Shown here in pieces: positions 50,355 through 58,610 of a stretch of DNA of 64,000 bases (its first letter is position 1; the number at the start of each line of letters is the position of its first letter). Both the position numbers and the translations under genes were made by a program. A model generated the notes under the pieces. The model ran no database searches, was not told the origin of the DNA, and saw only the letters and a list, made by a program, of their open reading frames with translations. The stretch spans positions 3,105 to 67,104 of the forward strand of contig NZ_BSDI01000044.1 of NCBI RefSeq assembly GCF_027923225.1, written 5' to 3'. Source of the DNA: Phytohabitans aurantiacus. GTDB lineage: Bacteria; Actinomycetota; Actinomycetes; Mycobacteriales; Micromonosporaceae.

Positions 50355-50618
50355 GAGCGCGTCGCGCTGGGTGTCGTTGTTGGTTTTCCGCTGTTCACGT
50401 CGCTCGCGCTGACCATGCTGCTCGGCGAGCCGGTCACACCGGCCTCGATCCCGGCGGCGCTGGCGGTGCTGGCCTGCGTCGTGCTGATCCAGCGCACGCG
50501 TTCACGGGATGAGGACCGCCGCGAGATCGAGTACGGGCGTAGCAGGCGTTTGGACCCCCGAAACGGCGGGCACCGTCAATACATCAGCAAACCGAGACCG
50601 GGGAGGGGGATCGGATGA
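50355..50618 (+). pseudogene. Remnant of an EamA/DMT transporter
   Basis: Directly after the HNH gene the in-frame reading ERVALGVVVGFPLFTSLALT then MLLGEPVTPASIPAALAVLACVVLIQR resembles only the last two or three helices of an EamA-family drug/metabolite transporter. The five-helix first half is missing and there is no ribosome binding site before the first ATG (50415). The reading ends in TGA overlapping the start of the next gene. A short expressed membrane protein cannot be excluded, but a truncated relic is more likely. Confidence 0.5.
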
Positions 50619-50998
50619 TCGACGCACGCGTGACGCTGCCCCGTGAGCGGTGGACGGTGCCGGTGGCGCGCCACCTGGCGCGGGTACTGCTCGACGGCGC
50701 CCGCGTCACCGGCGACGCCCGCGACGACATCGAGATCGCCGTGAGCGAGGCGTGCGGCAACGCGGTGCGCCACGCGCGCCCCGCTGACCGGTACCACTTG
50801 CGGCTGCACGTGGGCGGCGGCGCCTGCATGGTCGAGGTGGCCGACGAGGGCCCCGGCTTTACGCCTCCCGCGAGCCCGGCGTCGACGGGCGCCAGCTCTG
50901 GACGCGGGCTCGCGATCATCAGGCGGCTCGCCGACGAGCTGGAGGTGCGGCGCCGCCGGCCAGGCACCTTGGTGCGTTTCCGCAAACGCCTTGCCTAA
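50615..50998 (+). CDS. ATP-binding anti-sigma/RsbW-like protein
   Basis: A 127-residue single-domain histidine kinase-like ATPase (HATPase_c_2, serine kinase/anti-sigma type). The N-box EIAVSEACGNAVRHA (about 40-55), the G1 box DEGPGFTPP (about 77-86) and the G2 stretch GRGLAIIRRLADELEV are present. It may phosphorylate a STAS-domain partner or bind a sigma factor; no such gene is immediately next to it, although a STAS gene is at 2.7 kb. ATG 50615 has a GGGGAGGGGG site. Confidence 0.87.
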   Translation: MIDARVTLPRERWTVPVARHLARVLLDGARVTGDARDDIEIAVSEACGNAVRHARPADRYHLRLHVGGGACMVEVADEGPGFTPPASPASTGASSGRGLAIIRRLADELEVRRRRPGTLVRFRKRLA

Positions 50999-51024
50999 GA
51001 TGAAGGCGCTGAGGGAGGAGGGGC

Positions 51025-51078
51025 ATGAGCCACACCGCCATCACAGAAGCGGAGCAGCCCCTCCCCGCCCGCGCATGA
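51025..51078 (+). CDS. Short leader peptide coupled to the SDR gene
   Basis: A 17-codon open reading (MSHTAITEAEQPLPARA) with a strong GAGGGAGGAGGGG site directly before its ATG. Its stop overlaps the SDR start as ATGA, so ribosomes finishing the peptide can start the enzyme, which itself has no good site. No conserved function seen; it may act purely by translational coupling. Confidence 0.55.
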   Translation: MSHTAITEAEQPLPARA

Positions 51079-51821
51079 ACGATCGCGGTTCGGCACTGGT
51101 CACGGGCGCCTCGCGGGGGTTGGGCGCGGTCATCGCGCGGCGGCTCGCCGCCGACGGGTGGCCGGTCGCCGTCAACTACCACGCCAATGCCGAGACCGCC
51201 GCGCGGCTCGTCGCGGAGATCCGCGACGCGGGCGGCACGGCCGAGGCGTACCGCGCGGACGTCACCGACGAGGCGGGCGTCGCCGACCTGGTGGCACGAG
51301 TGGGCGCCGACCTGGGCGATGTCGAGGTGCTGGTGCCCAACGCCACCGGGCCGCAGCCGCTGGTGCCGGTCGAGGAGCTGACCTGGGAGGACCACCTCGA
51401 CCAGCTCAGGTTCTTCGTGAAGAGCCCGACGCTGCTGGTGCGGGCGGTGCTGCCGGGCATGAAGGCGCGCGGCCGGGGCCGGGTGATCCAGATCGGCTCC
51501 GACATCGTGGAGCGCGCGCTGCCGAACTGCTCGGCGTACCTGGCCGCCAAGGCGGCGCAGCTCGGCCTCACCCGGAGCTGGTCGCGCGAGCTGGGCCGGC
51601 ACAACATCACGGTCAACCTGGTCGCGCCGGGCTGGATACCGGTCGAGCGGCATGCGGGTGCGACGGAGGAGTCGCTCCGGCGGTACGCCGATGACGTGGC
51701 GCTGCGCCGTATCGGCACACCTGACGATATCGCCGCGATGGTGTGCTTCCTCGCGTCGGACGCGGCGGGGTTCATAACGGGCGAACGGGTCGCCGTCAAC
51801 GGCGGTCACACCCTCGGTTGA
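51075..51821 (+). CDS. SDR family oxidoreductase
   Basis: A 248-residue classical short-chain dehydrogenase. TGASRGLG cofactor loop (about 8-15), NATGPQPL in place of the NNAG motif, Ser in QIGSDI, and YLAAKAA with the catalytic Tyr and Lys (about 153-157). The ending NGGHTLG is typical. It resembles 3-oxoacyl-ACP reductase-like SDRs, but the substrate is open. Translation is coupled to the short leader peptide. It is not close to a pathway that would define it. Confidence 0.88.
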   Translation: MNDRGSALVTGASRGLGAVIARRLAADGWPVAVNYHANAETAARLVAEIRDAGGTAEAYRADVTDEAGVADLVARVGADLGDVEVLVPNATGPQPLVPVEELTWEDHLDQLRFFVKSPTLLVRAVLPGMKARGRGRVIQIGSDIVERALPNCSAYLAAKAAQLGLTRSWSRELGRHNITVNLVAPGWIPVERHAGATEESLRRYADDVALRRIGTPDDIAAMVCFLASDAAGFITGERVAVNGGHTLG

Positions 51822-51899
51822 GCGAACCTCCCCAGGCATGGGCGCCACCGCCGGCGGGTATGGGAAGAGTGTCATTCCCCCATGCGAAGGAGGCCGGTC

Positions 51900-52136
51900 G
51901 TGGGTATCGGCACGAGCATCTTCCTGATCGCGGTCGGCGCGATCCTGACGTTCGCACTCGAGACCAGCGTGGCCGGCATAGACCTCGACGTCGTCGGCTG
52001 GATCCTCATGGCGGCCGGGGTTCTCGGCCTCATCATGACCACGCTGATCTGGGGTCGGCGCCGCACGCCGGTGACCGAGGAACCCGTCGAGTACCGGCGG
52101 GTCGAGGAGCGCCGCGACGTCCGCCCGCCGCTGTAA
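51900..52136 (+). CDS. DUF6458 small membrane protein
   Basis: A 78-residue protein with two membrane helices (about 3-24, IGTSIFLIAVGAILTFAL; and 36-57, VVGWILMAAGVLGLIMTTLIW) and a short polar tail. This pattern is the actinobacterial DUF6458 family, of unknown function, often upregulated in stress. GTG 51900 has an AAGGAGG site. Confidence 0.82.
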   Translation: MGIGTSIFLIAVGAILTFALETSVAGIDLDVVGWILMAAGVLGLIMTTLIWGRRRTPVTEEPVEYRRVEERRDVRPPL

Positions 52137-52274
52137 CCGGCATTGACCTGCGGATATTCGACGCAGGTCGACGTCGAGCCGCGCGCCGCCTGGCCGGTCC
52201 ACATCGGATCGGCCAGGACGGCCGCAACACGGCCGCTAGGTGTGTTGGGGTGGTGTGCGGCAGACTGTGCCGTT

Positions 52275-53804
52275 GTGGAGGCGCTCCAACTACTGGGTGG
52301 CCGGTACCGGCTGCACGAGAAGGTCGGCGAGGGCGGTATGTCCGTCGTCTGGCGGGCTACCGATGAGGTGCTCCGCCGGCCGGTCGCCGTCAAGGTACTG
52401 GCCGGCCGGTTCGTGACCGACGCCGCCGCCCGCCTGCGCATCCAAGCGGAGGCCCGGGCCGCGGCGCGCCTCACCCATCCATGTGTCGCGAGCGTCTACG
52501 ACTACGGAGAGTCGCACTCCGAGAGCGGCCATCTCGTGCCGTTCGTGGTGATGGAGCTGCTCAGCGGCCCGACCCTCAGCCGGCGGCTGGCCGACGGTCC
52601 GCTGCCGCCCGCCGACGCGCTGAAGGTCTGCGCCGAGGTCGCCAGCGGGCTGGCCGCCGCGCACGCCGCCGGGCTCGTGCACCGCGACGTCAAACCGGCC
52701 AACGTGATGCTGACGCCGGCCGGCGCGAAGGTCGTCGACTTCGGCATCGCGGCCGCCGCCGGACCGCGCGACGACGTGGACCCTTACAGCGACCTTTTTG
52801 GTACGCCGGCGTACCTCGCGCCCGAACGGCTGGTCGGCGGCGACGTGGTGCCCGCCTCGGACGTGTACGCGCTGGGCCTGCTGCTGCACGGCGCCCTGCT
52901 GGGGCGGCTGCCGTGGGAAGCCGAGACCACCACCCAGATGCTGGCCGCCCACGTGTACGTCGAGCCGGCACCACTGCCGCCGATCCAGGGCGTACCGGCG
53001 GCCGTGGTCGAGCTGGCGCGGCGCTGCCTGGCGAAGAACCCCGCCGACCGGCCCACCGCGAGCGACGTCGCCAGCGAGTTGGCCGCCGCCGCGTCGACCG
53101 CCGCGACCGCTGGCTTGTCGACGCCCGCCGAGACTCCCGAGCCGGCTGCCGTCTCCGCTACGGGTGCGGCACTGGCAGTGCGCTCGGCCGGCACCGGGTC
53201 GCTCGTCGACCCCGGTTCGGAGGCGACCACCGCGGAGGTGCGGGCGGGGCGGAGCGGGCGGCGCCGGGTCCTGCTGTTCGCGACCGCTGGCGCCGTGGCG
53301 ATCCTGGCCGTCACCGCCGTGATGCTGATCATCGAGCCGACCGTCAAGGACGCGTCGGTCGCCGAGGCCGACGTGACCCACAGCGCCCCGGCCGGCGGCA
53401 GCGCTGGCGACGCCAAGGACCCCTCGGCCGCCCCGACGACGCCGGCCCCCGCGACGGCCGGTCGCGGGCCGGCCAGTACCGCCACCGCCGCGCCGAAACC
53501 CACCAAGACGGGCGCCACGGCCTCGCCGCGCACGACCGCGCCCACCCGGCCCGTCGAGACGGCTACGGCCACGGCCAACCCGGTGGCGGCCAAGCAGCGC
53601 ACGCTGACGTCCGCGGGCGGCACGGTGCTCGCCGAATGCGTCGGCTCCACGGCCGAGGTGCTGACTTGGGAGCCAGCCGACGGATACACGGTGAAGCGGG
53701 TCGCACCGGGGCCGGCGGAGACGGTGGGGGTCGTGTTCGCCGGTTCACCGAACGTACGCATGCGCATCCGCTGCAACTCCAATGGCGTGCCGCATCTGGT
53801 TTGA
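52275..53804 (+). CDS. Serine/threonine protein kinase (PknB type)
   Basis: A 509-residue transmembrane kinase. The catalytic domain (about 8-275) has the ATP loop GEGGMSVV, lysine K40 (VAVK), the HRDVKPAN catalytic loop (D138), DFG at 155-157 and APE at about 182-184. A low-complexity juxtamembrane stretch leads to a membrane helix (about 335-357), then an extracellular Thr/Pro/Ala-rich linker and a small C-terminal domain (about 430-509) with two Cys. No PASTA domain is present, so the sensor differs from PknB. GTG 52275 is the first start of the conserved part. Confidence 0.93.
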   Translation: MEALQLLGGRYRLHEKVGEGGMSVVWRATDEVLRRPVAVKVLAGRFVTDAAARLRIQAEARAAARLTHPCVASVYDYGESHSESGHLVPFVVMELLSGPTLSRRLADGPLPPADALKVCAEVASGLAAAHAAGLVHRDVKPANVMLTPAGAKVVDFGIAAAAGPRDDVDPYSDLFGTPAYLAPERLVGGDVVPASDVYALGLLLHGALLGRLPWEAETTTQMLAAHVYVEPAPLPPIQGVPAAVVELARRCLAKNPADRPTASDVASELAAAASTAATAGLSTPAETPEPAAVSATGAALAVRSAGTGSLVDPGSEATTAEVRAGRSGRRRVLLFATAGAVAILAVTAVMLIIEPTVKDASVAEADVTHSAPAGGSAGDAKDPSAAPTTPAPATAGRGPASTATAAPKPTKTGATASPRTTAPTRPVETATATANPVAAKQRTLTSAGGTVLAECVGSTAEVLTWEPADGYTVKRVAPGPAETVGVVFAGSPNVRMRIRCNSNGVPHLV

Positions 53805-53828
53805 GCGATCTAACAGCACTGTTATATC
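53801..53828 (+). promoter_or_regulatory. Promoter with operator in the spacer, proline iminopeptidase gene
   Basis: -35 TTGAGC (53801-53806) and -10 TATATC (53823-53828) with a 16-bp spacer. The palindrome TAACAGCACTGTTA (arms TAACAG/CTGTTA, 53811-53824) fills the spacer and overlaps the -10 box, so a bound TetR-type regulator would block the promoter. GTG 53837 lies at the expected transcript start, giving a leaderless mRNA. Confidence 0.65.
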
Positions 53829-53836
53829 GTCGTCGG

Positions 53837-54793
53837 GTGGATCTCTACGCGGCAGTCGCACCCCATGATCACGGCATGCTCGACGTTGGTGACGGCCACC
53901 GCGTGTACTGGGAGGTCCGCGGCAACCCGAACGGCAAGCCCGCCGTGGCGGCGCATGGCGGGCCCGGCTCCGGGTGCGGACCCTTCTGGCAGCGGTTATT
54001 CGACCCCGAGGCGTACCGCGTGGTGCTCTTCGACCAGCGCGGCTGCGGCCGCAGTACCCCGGACGCCGGTGACTGGACCGTCGACCTGTCCACGAACACC
54101 ACCCACCACCTGCTCGCCGACATGGAACGCCTGCGCGAGCACCTGGGCATCGACCGCTGGCTCGTCATCGGCGGCTCGTGGGGCTCGGTGCTCGGGCTCG
54201 CGTACGCGCAGCGGCATCCGGACCGCGTCACCGAGGCGATCCTGTTCAGCATCCCCACCCGCCCTCGACGGGCCAACGAGTGGATCACGCGATCGATGGG
54301 CCGCGTCTTCCCCGCCGAATGGGCGCGGTTCCGCGACGGCGTACCAGAAGAAGACCGCGACGGCGACCTCGCCGGCGCCTACGCCCGGCTGCTCGCGGAC
54401 CCCGATCCGGAGGTTCGGGAGCGGGCCGCGGTGACCTGGTGCGAGTGGGAGGACACGCACGTGGCCACCGGCCGCGACCCGAAGCCCGACCCGCGCTACC
54501 AGGATCCGGCGTTCCGGATGACGTTCGCGCGGCTGGTGACCCACTACTGGAGCAACGGCTGCTGGCTGGACGACGACGAACTGCCCGACGGTGCGGCGAA
54601 GCTGGCCGGCGTCCCGGGCGTGCTCGTGCACGGACGCCTCGACATCAGCAGTCCGCTCGACGACGCCTGGGAACTGGCCCAGCGCTGGCCGGGCAGCGAG
54701 CTGGTCGTCGTCGGCGAGGCCGCGCACGGCGCCGGTCACCCGGACATGCAAAACGCGCTGCTCGCGGCGACCGACCGCTTCCGCGGGCGCTGA
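53837..54793 (+). CDS. pip: Proline iminopeptidase (S33 family)
   Basis: A 318-residue alpha/beta-hydrolase that removes N-terminal proline from peptides. The HGGPGSGCGPFWQRLFDP opening, DQRGCGRSTP, nucleophile elbow GGSWGS (about 106-111), the acid in VHGRLDISSP and the His in GEAAHGAG are all in place. It is cytoplasmic, probably in peptide turnover. A possible operator sits in its promoter but no regulator gene is adjacent. Confidence 0.93.
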   Translation: MDLYAAVAPHDHGMLDVGDGHRVYWEVRGNPNGKPAVAAHGGPGSGCGPFWQRLFDPEAYRVVLFDQRGCGRSTPDAGDWTVDLSTNTTHHLLADMERLREHLGIDRWLVIGGSWGSVLGLAYAQRHPDRVTEAILFSIPTRPRRANEWITRSMGRVFPAEWARFRDGVPEEDRDGDLAGAYARLLADPDPEVRERAAVTWCEWEDTHVATGRDPKPDPRYQDPAFRMTFARLVTHYWSNGCWLDDDELPDGAAKLAGVPGVLVHGRLDISSPLDDAWELAQRWPGSELVVVGEAAHGAGHPDMQNALLAATDRFRGR

Positions 54794-54825
54794 ACCGCCC
54801 CAAGAACTCCATTTCAAGAGATGGC

Positions 54826-54897
54826 GGGCTACCGCGATGTCCGCGGCGGTCCAGGGCCGTTGCTCCCGCGGCCTCACCCTTCGCGGCCACACAACCC
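54826..54897 (-). repeat. Family D repeat, copy D3 (inverted)
   Basis: The inverted copy, starting GGGCTACCGCGATGTCCGCG and ending CCACACAACCC. It lies between the convergent pip and carboxymuconolactone decarboxylase-like genes. Core identical to D2. Confidence 0.85.
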
Positions 54898-54914
54898 GTC
54901 CACTGGAAGCCGCC

Positions 54915-55475
54915 CTAGGCGTCGGCGAAGCCCGGGATGCCGGGCTCTCGTTCGACGCGCGCGGCCCGCACCAGGAAGCTCACGGTGTGGTACCAGCCGC
55001 ACAACGCGAGCAAGTCCAGCAGCTGCTCCTCGGTGAAGTACTCCGACAGCGCCGCCCACAGCTCATCGTCCACATCGGAGCTGTCGTGCAGCTGGTCGAC
55101 GAGGTCGAGTAGTAGCCGGTCACGCGGGTCGACCCAGCAGGGGTCCACACTGGAACCTTTGACCACAGAACGGATCTGCGCGCTCGTCAACTCGGCGCGT
55201 TCGGAGAACACCGCGACGTGCAGGCCCCAGTGGTACTCGCAGCCGCACCGCGCGCACGTCCGCGTGATGATCAGCTCGCGGGCACGGAGGTCGACGCTGA
55301 GCGCGTCACTCAGCTCGTACCCCATCCAGCCCGTCATCGCCCGCGCCATCCGGTCGTTGCGGGCGAACGTGCGGATCACGCGCAGCGGCGGCAGGCCGGG
55401 CGGCAGCATGCTCTGGAACAGCGCCTTGATGTCCGGCTCGTACGGCTCCTCGTGCGGCGCGATCCGGGCCGCCAT
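54915..55475 (-). CDS. Carboxymuconolactone decarboxylase (AhpD-like) family protein
   Basis: A 186-residue CMD-family protein. The redox motif ARCGCEYHWGLHVAVF (about 75-90, CxC...H with an E before) and the second half with LVDQLHDSSDVDDELWAALSEYFTEEQLLDLLALCGWYHTVSFLV match. Members include AhpD-type alkylhydroperoxidases and aromatic decarboxylases. The CGC spacing differs slightly from the CxxC pair of AhpD, so peroxidase activity is uncertain. It follows the quinone oxidoreductase gene by 13 bp in the same operon. Confidence 0.85.
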   Translation of the reverse strand: MAARIAPHEEPYEPDIKALFQSMLPPGLPPLRVIRTFARNDRMARAMTGWMGYELSDALSVDLRARELIITRTCARCGCEYHWGLHVAVFSERAELTSAQIRSVVKGSSVDPCWVDPRDRLLLDLVDQLHDSSDVDDELWAALSEYFTEEQLLDLLALCGWYHTVSFLVRAARVEREPGIPGFADA

Positions 55476-55488
55476 TCAGACCTCCCGA

Positions 55489-56451
55489 TCAGGGGATCAG
55501 CAACAGCTTGCCGGTGGTCCGGCGGGCGGCCAGGTCGGTGTGGGCACGAACAGCCTCGGCCAGCGGGTACCGGCCACCGACGAGCACGCCAAGCGATCCG
55601 TCGGCAACCCAGCCGTACACGTCGGCGGCGCGGCGGCGCAGTTCCTCGTCGTCGGCGATGTAGTGCGCCAGCGTCGGCCGGGTCAGGAACAGCGACCCGC
55701 CACCCTGCAGCCGCTGCGGGTCGAACGGGGGCACCTTGCCGCTCGCCGCCCCGTACAGCGCGAGGATGCCGCGCGGGCGCAAGCTTGCCAGGCTCTCGTC
55801 GAACGTGGACTTCCCCACACCGTCGTACACCGCCGCCACGCCCGCGCCGCCGGTCAGCTCGCGGACCTTCGCGGCGATGTCCGAGTACCCGATCACCTCA
55901 GCGGCACCCGCCTGGCGCGCGAGCTTCTCCTTTTCCGGGGTGGAGACCGTGCCGATCACGCGCGCGCCGAGCCGGGTGGCCAGCTGCGTCAGCAGCAGGC
56001 CCATCCCACCGGCCGCGGCGTGCACCAGCACGGTGTCGCCGTCGCGCACCGGAGCCGTGTCGAGCAGCAGATAGTGCGCGGTCATACCCTGCAGCAGCGA
56101 CGCGGCGGCCTGCTCGTCGGAGACGCCGTCGGGCACCGGCACGGCCCGGTTCGCCGGCACCAGCGCATACTGCGCGTACGAACCGGCGAGGTTGGTCGAC
56201 GCCACCCGGTCACCCACCGCCGGTGACGTCACGCCCGGACCGACCGCGACGACGGTACCGGCACCTTCGCTACCCGGAGTCAGCGGCAACTCACTCGGGT
56301 ACTGCCCGGTGCGAAAATAGATATCGATGTAGTTCACGCCGATCGCGGCGAGCCGCACCAGCACCTGACCAGGGCCCGGCTCCGGCGTATCGACCTGCGA
56401 CAGCTCCATGACCTCGGGGCCGCCGTGCTCAAGCACTCGAATCGCATCCAT
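55489..56451 (-). CDS. qor: NADPH:quinone oxidoreductase
   Basis: A 320-residue zinc-free medium-chain reductase. The GxNYIDIYFRTGQYPSELPLTPGSEGAG opening (YIDIY), AAAGGMGLLLTQLA cofactor motif (about 148-161) and the PLAEAVRAHTDLAARRTTGKLLLIP end are those of QOR. It reduces quinones, probably against oxidative stress. It is first in a two-gene operon with the CMD protein. Confidence 0.92.
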   Translation of the reverse strand: MDAIRVLEHGGPEVMELSQVDTPEPGPGQVLVRLAAIGVNYIDIYFRTGQYPSELPLTPGSEGAGTVVAVGPGVTSPAVGDRVASTNLAGSYAQYALVPANRAVPVPDGVSDEQAAASLLQGMTAHYLLLDTAPVRDGDTVLVHAAAGGMGLLLTQLATRLGARVIGTVSTPEKEKLARQAGAAEVIGYSDIAAKVRELTGGAGVAAVYDGVGKSTFDESLASLRPRGILALYGAASGKVPPFDPQRLQGGGSLFLTRPTLAHYIADDEELRRRAADVYGWVADGSLGVLVGGRYPLAEAVRAHTDLAARRTTGKLLLIP

Positions 56452-56578
56452 TGATCACATACCCTAGCTCGGCACGCGACACCAAGTTGGCATCTACGGA
56501 GACGTGTGCCGTAACCATGATCCGCCGGGCGGCCAGTAGTCTCCCGCGAGGACATACGACGACGACGGGAGAGTTCGG

Positions 56579-56707
56579 GTGAGCGAGCGGCGCGGCGCGG
56601 CGACGCTTGGATCGGCCCCCGCAACCACCGACCAGCTCAACCACGTCGGGCCGATCCAGGCGGCGCCCACGGGCGCCGCAAAGCGAGCGAACCAGGAGGC
56701 ACAGTGA
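56579..56707 (+). CDS. Small protein coupled to the DUF2637-like gene
   Basis: A 42-residue reading (VSERRGAATLGSAPATTDQL ...) starting at GTG 56579 with GGGAGA upstream. Its TGA overlaps the next gene's GTG start by 4 bp. No known family. Unlike the SDR leader, the downstream gene has its own good ribosome site (AGGAGG), so coupling would be partial. Confidence 0.5.
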   Translation: MSERRGAATLGSAPATTDQLNHVGPIQAAPTGAAKRANQEAQ

Positions 56708-58503
56708 CTGGGCGAACACAGGCCGTGGAGACGCTCGACGCTGAGCTCCAGCGTGCGGTGCGCCGCGCCTCGGTGATGCGCCAGGGCTTCTACGTGGTCG
56801 TGCTGCTCGTTGCCCTCGCCGGCCAGGTGTCCGGCGCCGTCGAGGCGCTCGGAATCCCGCTGGCGGCGGCGATACCTGCAGTGGGCGCGCTGGAACTGGG
56901 CGGCATCGTCGTGCTCGCCAACGCCGACGTGCGGCGCCGCCTCGGCGAGCGCGCCATCGGCTCCCGCCTGCTGTCGGCCGCGATCGCGGTGGGCGCCGTC
57001 GCGTTCAACTGGCTGGCACACAGCGACCACCTCCTCGGCGGCTTCTTCGCCGGCATGTCAGCGCTCGGCTACCTGGTGTGGTTGACGCATACCGAAAACC
57101 AGCGCCGCGACCGCCTGCGCGCCACCGGGGACCTGCCGCCCACGACGCCCGCGTACGAGGTCGTGGGGCACTGGCTGCGCCGCCCGTTCCTCACGCGGCG
57201 GGCCAAGTCGCTCGCCAAGGAAGACCCGACGCTGGGCCTGTACGGCTCGGTGGCGGCCGCGCGCGCCGAGGTGGCCAGCCAGCGGCGGCAGAAGGCGATC
57301 GCCAAGGTGCTGCACCGCAAGATCCGGTCCGCGGTCGACCCGGCGACGGCCGACATCGCGCTGGCCGTGTACGACCTGGAGGAGATCGCGGCCGGGCTGA
57401 CCCGGCGCGCCGACTACGACGGCCTCACCGACCTGATCGCGATCGACCTGGCGCCCACCCGCCTCGCGCCGCCTTCGGCAGACCTGCCTGCGCGCGCCGC
57501 AGCTTCCGATCACGCAGTCGCCTCAGATCGCGCGGCCACCGATCGCGCGGATGTCGATCGCGCGGATGTCGATCGCGCGGCGTCGGGCAGCGGGGCCTCC
57601 CGCAGCCTCGCTACGAACGGCGCTGCTTTCGCTGACGCCGCTGGCATCCCGGTCGGCGATCCGCTCCACGCGGGCAGCGCGCTCGGCACCGACAGGTCCA
57701 CATGGCCGGGACGCGGCTCGGATCCGACCGTCTCGGGCGGCACCGTCCCGGGCAGCGCGGCGGCTCACTCGGGCCTTGCGGCGGCTCACTCGGGCGGTGC
57801 GGCTGCTCGCTCGGGTGGTGCAGCGACCGGTGCCGACGTTGGTGCGCCGGCTCGCTCCGGCGGTACAGCAGCTCGCTCGGGTGGCGCGGCGGCTCACTCG
57901 GGCGGTGCGGCGGCCGGCGGCGAGGTTGGTGCGCCGGTTGGCGTCGAATATGCGGACGCTGGCGTGCGTGCTGACGCCGAGCGCGACGCCGCCTCAGCTG
58001 GTCGCGCCGCACGCCGGGCGGGTGCCGCGGTGCCGTCCGCGGCGCTGACCGAGGCGAGTGCCGAGTTCCAGGTCATCGCCGCCGTCCGGCGCGAGTTGGA
58101 GGAGCTGCGCTCCCCCATCGGCACCGTGCCGGATGCCGCTCCCGCATCGCAGCGCCGCCGGCCGCGGGCGACCACCAACCGCGCCGCGCCGGCGCCGCCC
58201 TCCGGGACGCCAGCTGTGTCCAATGAGGACGGTGCACGGGTGGTGCCGCCGCCGCGTACCGCCAACCGGCGCGACGTGGACGGCGAGCCCGTACCGCGCG
58301 GCCAGTCGCTGCGGCGCCTCGTGCACGCGACCCTCGACGGGCACCCCGCCGCCAACTCCGGCCGCGACCACACCGAACTGGTCGATCTGGTCACCGACGC
58401 ACTCCAGCTCAACGACGTCGAGCGGATAACAGCGGCCACCTACGTCCAGACCTGGAAGCCCAACGACACCCAAACCCCGCTCCCCCAGCAATCCCGCCGC
58501 TAG
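56704..58503 (+). CDS. DUF2637/SpdB-like membrane protein with low-complexity repeats
   Basis: A 599-residue protein. The N-terminal 130 residues form four membrane helices (about 28-46, 52-73, 88-105, 110-127), as in DUF2637 proteins and the SpdB spread proteins of actinomycete conjugative elements. The rest is soluble. At about 255-440 it is low-complexity, with DRADVDRADVDRAA and many AAxSGGAA units encoded by imperfect DNA repeats (about 57500-57930) that probably vary in number. The end (about 560-599) is a small conserved domain, LRRLVHATLDGHPAANSG. No TraB-type transfer gene lies nearby, so a conjugative role is uncertain. AGGAGG precedes GTG 56704. Confidence 0.65.
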   Translation: MTGRTQAVETLDAELQRAVRRASVMRQGFYVVVLLVALAGQVSGAVEALGIPLAAAIPAVGALELGGIVVLANADVRRRLGERAIGSRLLSAAIAVGAVAFNWLAHSDHLLGGFFAGMSALGYLVWLTHTENQRRDRLRATGDLPPTTPAYEVVGHWLRRPFLTRRAKSLAKEDPTLGLYGSVAAARAEVASQRRQKAIAKVLHRKIRSAVDPATADIALAVYDLEEIAAGLTRRADYDGLTDLIAIDLAPTRLAPPSADLPARAAASDHAVASDRAATDRADVDRADVDRAASGSGASRSLATNGAAFADAAGIPVGDPLHAGSALGTDRSTWPGRGSDPTVSGGTVPGSAAAHSGLAAAHSGGAAARSGGAATGADVGAPARSGGTAARSGGAAAHSGGAAAGGEVGAPVGVEYADAGVRADAERDAASAGRAARRAGAAVPSAALTEASAEFQVIAAVRRELEELRSPIGTVPDAAPASQRRRPRATTNRAAPAPPSGTPAVSNEDGARVVPPPRTANRRDVDGEPVPRGQSLRRLVHATLDGHPAANSGRDHTELVDLVTDALQLNDVERITAATYVQTWKPNDTQTPLPQQSRR

Positions 58504-58535
58504 CGCCCCTTGCCGCGCGTCCCCTGCCGCTGTAC

Positions 58536-58601
58536 GCGCCGATCTTGCAGTTGTCATGTCCCAAAGCGGGCAATTCGTCGCGACAACTGCAAGATCGGCG
58601 C
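58536..58601. repeat. Family B palindrome, copy B2
   Basis: The second copy of the family B palindrome, with arms extended outwards to GCGCCGATCTTGCAGTTGTC and two mismatches inside. The centre TCCCAAAGCGGGCAATTCGT is close to that of B1. It lies between the convergent DUF2637-like and metE genes and would serve as a two-way terminator. Confidence 0.88.
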
Positions 58602-58610
58602 GGCTGGGGC

